NCBI GenBank assembly: GCA_020846935.1
Contig: JADLCY010000011.1
Span: 248,001-312,000 of the forward strand
DNA: 64,000 nt
DNA from: Gemmatimonadaceae bacterium
Lineage (GTDB): Bacteria; Gemmatimonadota; Gemmatimonadetes; Gemmatimonadales; Gemmatimonadaceae
Direction: 5' to 3'
Under the pieces are notes generated by a model. That model made no database searches. It saw only the letters and a program-made list of their open reading frames with translations, and had not been told where the DNA came from. Each line of letters begins with the position of its first letter. The first letter of the stretch is position 1. Positions 62,784 through 64,000 of this stretch are shown here, one piece after another. A program made the translations under genes and the position numbers.

Positions 62784-63575
62784 ATGCTCGTATCCAAACC
62801 ATGGGTGCGCGCCCTCGTGCGCCTCGCGGTGACGGCCCCCGCCTGGTCTACGGGCGCACAGGTCACCTCTGACTCCGGCGCCGTCCGACCCGTGGACGCA
62901 CTCGTCATACGAGTCGTGGATGTCGTGGGCCAGCCTATGCCACAGGTCGAAGTGTCCATCGTCGGATCCAACCGATCCGGCCGCACCGACGACCGTGGTA
63001 TATGGCGAACCGTCGACCCCCCACCTGGTCCCCGGGTGGTCATGGCCCGGTCGATCGGGTACGTGCCCTATTCGCGCGAGCTGCTGATCGGCAACGGAGC
63101 CCGCGATACGATCACGCTGCTGCTCCGTCGGTTCCCCCGGACGCTCACTACCATAGAAGTCCAGGCGCGCACCCGCGTGATGACGAGCCGCGTGAACGAC
63201 GTGGCCGAGCGGCTGCTCCAGATGCGGGTCGGCTCTGGCAGGTTGTTCACGCGCGAGGAGATCCTGCAGATGCGGCCGTATTCGGTCGCCGAGCTGGTAT
63301 ACGGCGTCCCCGGCGTGAACATCCGCCGCGGTCAGAGCGAGATCGTCGCAACCTCCACGCGCGCCGGCGTCGGCATCATGAACGTGGAGGGGCAAGCCTG
63401 TCAGCTGCAGTTCTATCTCGATAGCACGCCCATCGACAACGAAGGCGTCGTGGTCCTCGACCCCACGACGTTCCGGAGCGTCGAGGTGTACCCGCAAACC
63501 GTTCAGCTCACCGGCCTCGCGATGCGCCCCGATCGGTGCGGAGCCATCGTGATCAACTCGATGCGCCAGCGGTAG
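62784..63575 (+). CDS. Secreted CarboxypepD_reg-plus-plug protein without barrel
   Basis: A 263-residue exported protein. The signal ends near PAWSTGAQ. A carboxypeptidase-regulatory-like domain follows (VIRVVDVVGQPMPQVEVSI, MARSIGYVPYSRELLI), and then a TonB-type plug-like region (LTTIEVQARTRVMTSRVNDV, MRPYSVAELVYGVPGVNIRR, QLQFYLDSTPIDNEGVVVLD, SVEVYPQTVQLTGLAM). The outer-membrane barrel seen in real receptors is absent; the protein simply ends with CGAIVINSMRQR. It lies divergent to susC. It might act as a regulator or partner of a TonB-dependent receptor; unproven. Confidence 0.78.
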   Translation: MLVSKPWVRALVRLAVTAPAWSTGAQVTSDSGAVRPVDALVIRVVDVVGQPMPQVEVSIVGSNRSGRTDDRGIWRTVDPPPGPRVVMARSIGYVPYSRELLIGNGARDTITLLLRRFPRTLTTIEVQARTRVMTSRVNDVAERLLQMRVGSGRLFTREEILQMRPYSVAELVYGVPGVNIRRGQSEIVATSTRAGVGIMNVEGQACQLQFYLDSTPIDNEGVVVLDPTTFRSVEVYPQTVQLTGLAMRPDRCGAIVINSMRQR

Positions 63576-63906
63576 CCGACGAGGCGCTGCCAGGTCGCGC
63601 CCGCGGAGCACCCTCCGCAATCGTGCGGAAGGACGACGGCATGACCGAGTCCACTCCCCCGAGCAGGCCATGGATCGTGCGCACGATGGGAATCAGCGTC
63701 GTTCGATGGCCCCTGCCGACCTCTGCTGCCTGTGGTCGGGTTCGCCTCGCTGTGGAGGTGGCGCGCCAATGACCGAGGCCCGTTCGCCACAGACTTTCCT
63801 TCGTTGAAGGCGATAGCTACCGTCGACTCTCGGAGAGTCGCGGGGACCGTACGCGCGCCATGGCGGCGCCGACGGGCAACCGCTACATGGGTGGAGGAAC
63901 GCGACC
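63576..63906. other. Intergenic region with a palindrome
   Basis: About 330 bases without a supportable gene. It contains a 17-base palindrome CGACTCTC-G-GAGAGTCG at 63824-63840, possibly an operator, and a TCCGCAA/TGCGGA hairpin near 63615, which could be a weak terminator of the plug-protein gene. No RNA gene is apparent. Confidence 0.4.
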
Positions 63907-64000
63907 ATGGGGCTCGTGTGCAGTCTGATCCTGCAACCGGTCATCCAGCTGGTCTTCATCGTCGTGTCGGTGATCGAGTTCATCCTGATCACCATCTGTC
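63907..64000 (+). CDS. Start of a hydrophobic protein cut by window edge
   Basis: Only 31 codons are visible, reading MGLVCSLILQPVIQLVFIVV and continuing as a hydrophobic helix (SVIEFILITIC). A GGAGG site precedes ATG 63907. The segment could be a signal anchor or a membrane helix. Family cannot be told from this much sequence. Confidence 0.5.
   Translation, partial: MGLVCSLILQPVIQLVFIVVSVIEFILITIC

Noticed and set aside
1-64000. tRNA, rRNA, CRISPR arrays or intact insertion sequences
   Set aside because: I found no cloverleaf-like segment in the gaps, no regular direct-repeat array and no transposase gene.

Overview
The window is high-GC bacterial chromosome. The gene content points to the Gemmatimonadota: a SusC/SusD outer-membrane pair in a high-GC background, MacB-like permeases without an adjacent ATPase, serine/threonine kinases fused to TPR regions, BTAD-type regulators, and many secreted or lipoprotein genes of unknown function. 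This is inferred from gene families only. I saw no rRNA, tRNA, CRISPR array or intact mobile element.

Layout. (1) Positions 1-9.9 kb, all on the minus strand, form a central carbon block: a DUF2911 protein, transaldolase, pyruvate kinase, a membrane protein, an MBL-fold hydrolase, glucose-6-phosphate isomerase, class II aldolase, a YihY-type membrane protein and a threonine aldolase cut by the window edge. (2) 10-24 kb is mixed. It has a BP74-like lipoprotein, two tandem paralogous M20 amidohydrolases with a CBS-pair protein between them, an exported FAD oxidoreductase next to a cytochrome c, a serine hydrolase, a deleted MacB-like permease relic, a DinB-fold protein and a Rieske-ferredoxin reductase fusion. 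(3) 24-38 kb is envelope related. It has a two-component system, an HtrA protease, MprF beside a divergent AcvB/VirJ-type hydrolase, a degenerate VirJ paralogue, a PHB-depolymerase-like esterase, a deoxyhypusine-synthase-like enzyme and an intact MacB-like permease. (4) 38-57 kb is an accessory regulatory and surface island. It contains relics of an ECF sigma/kinase module, two large transmembrane Ser/Thr kinases, two large lipoproteins, a BTAD domain fused to a pseudokinase, a divergent ECF sigma factor, a small secreted PPC-like protein and a 1329-residue regulator. (5) 57-64 kb carries SusD and SusC with a divergent plug-domain protein, then an open reading frame cut by the right edge.

How the genes may work together. 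The carbon block joins glycolysis, gluconeogenesis and the non-oxidative pentose phosphate branch in one transcription direction. MprF (lysyl-PG synthesis and flipping) next to an AcvB-type hydrolase suggests control of membrane lipid charge. In the island, the membrane-anchored kinases, the BTAD-pseudokinase, the ECF factor and the giant transmembrane BTAD regulator look like a signalling set close to large surface lipoproteins. The BTAD-pseudokinase and the 1329-residue BTAD-ATPase-TM-propeller-Ig-lectin protein are the strongest candidates for undescribed biology.
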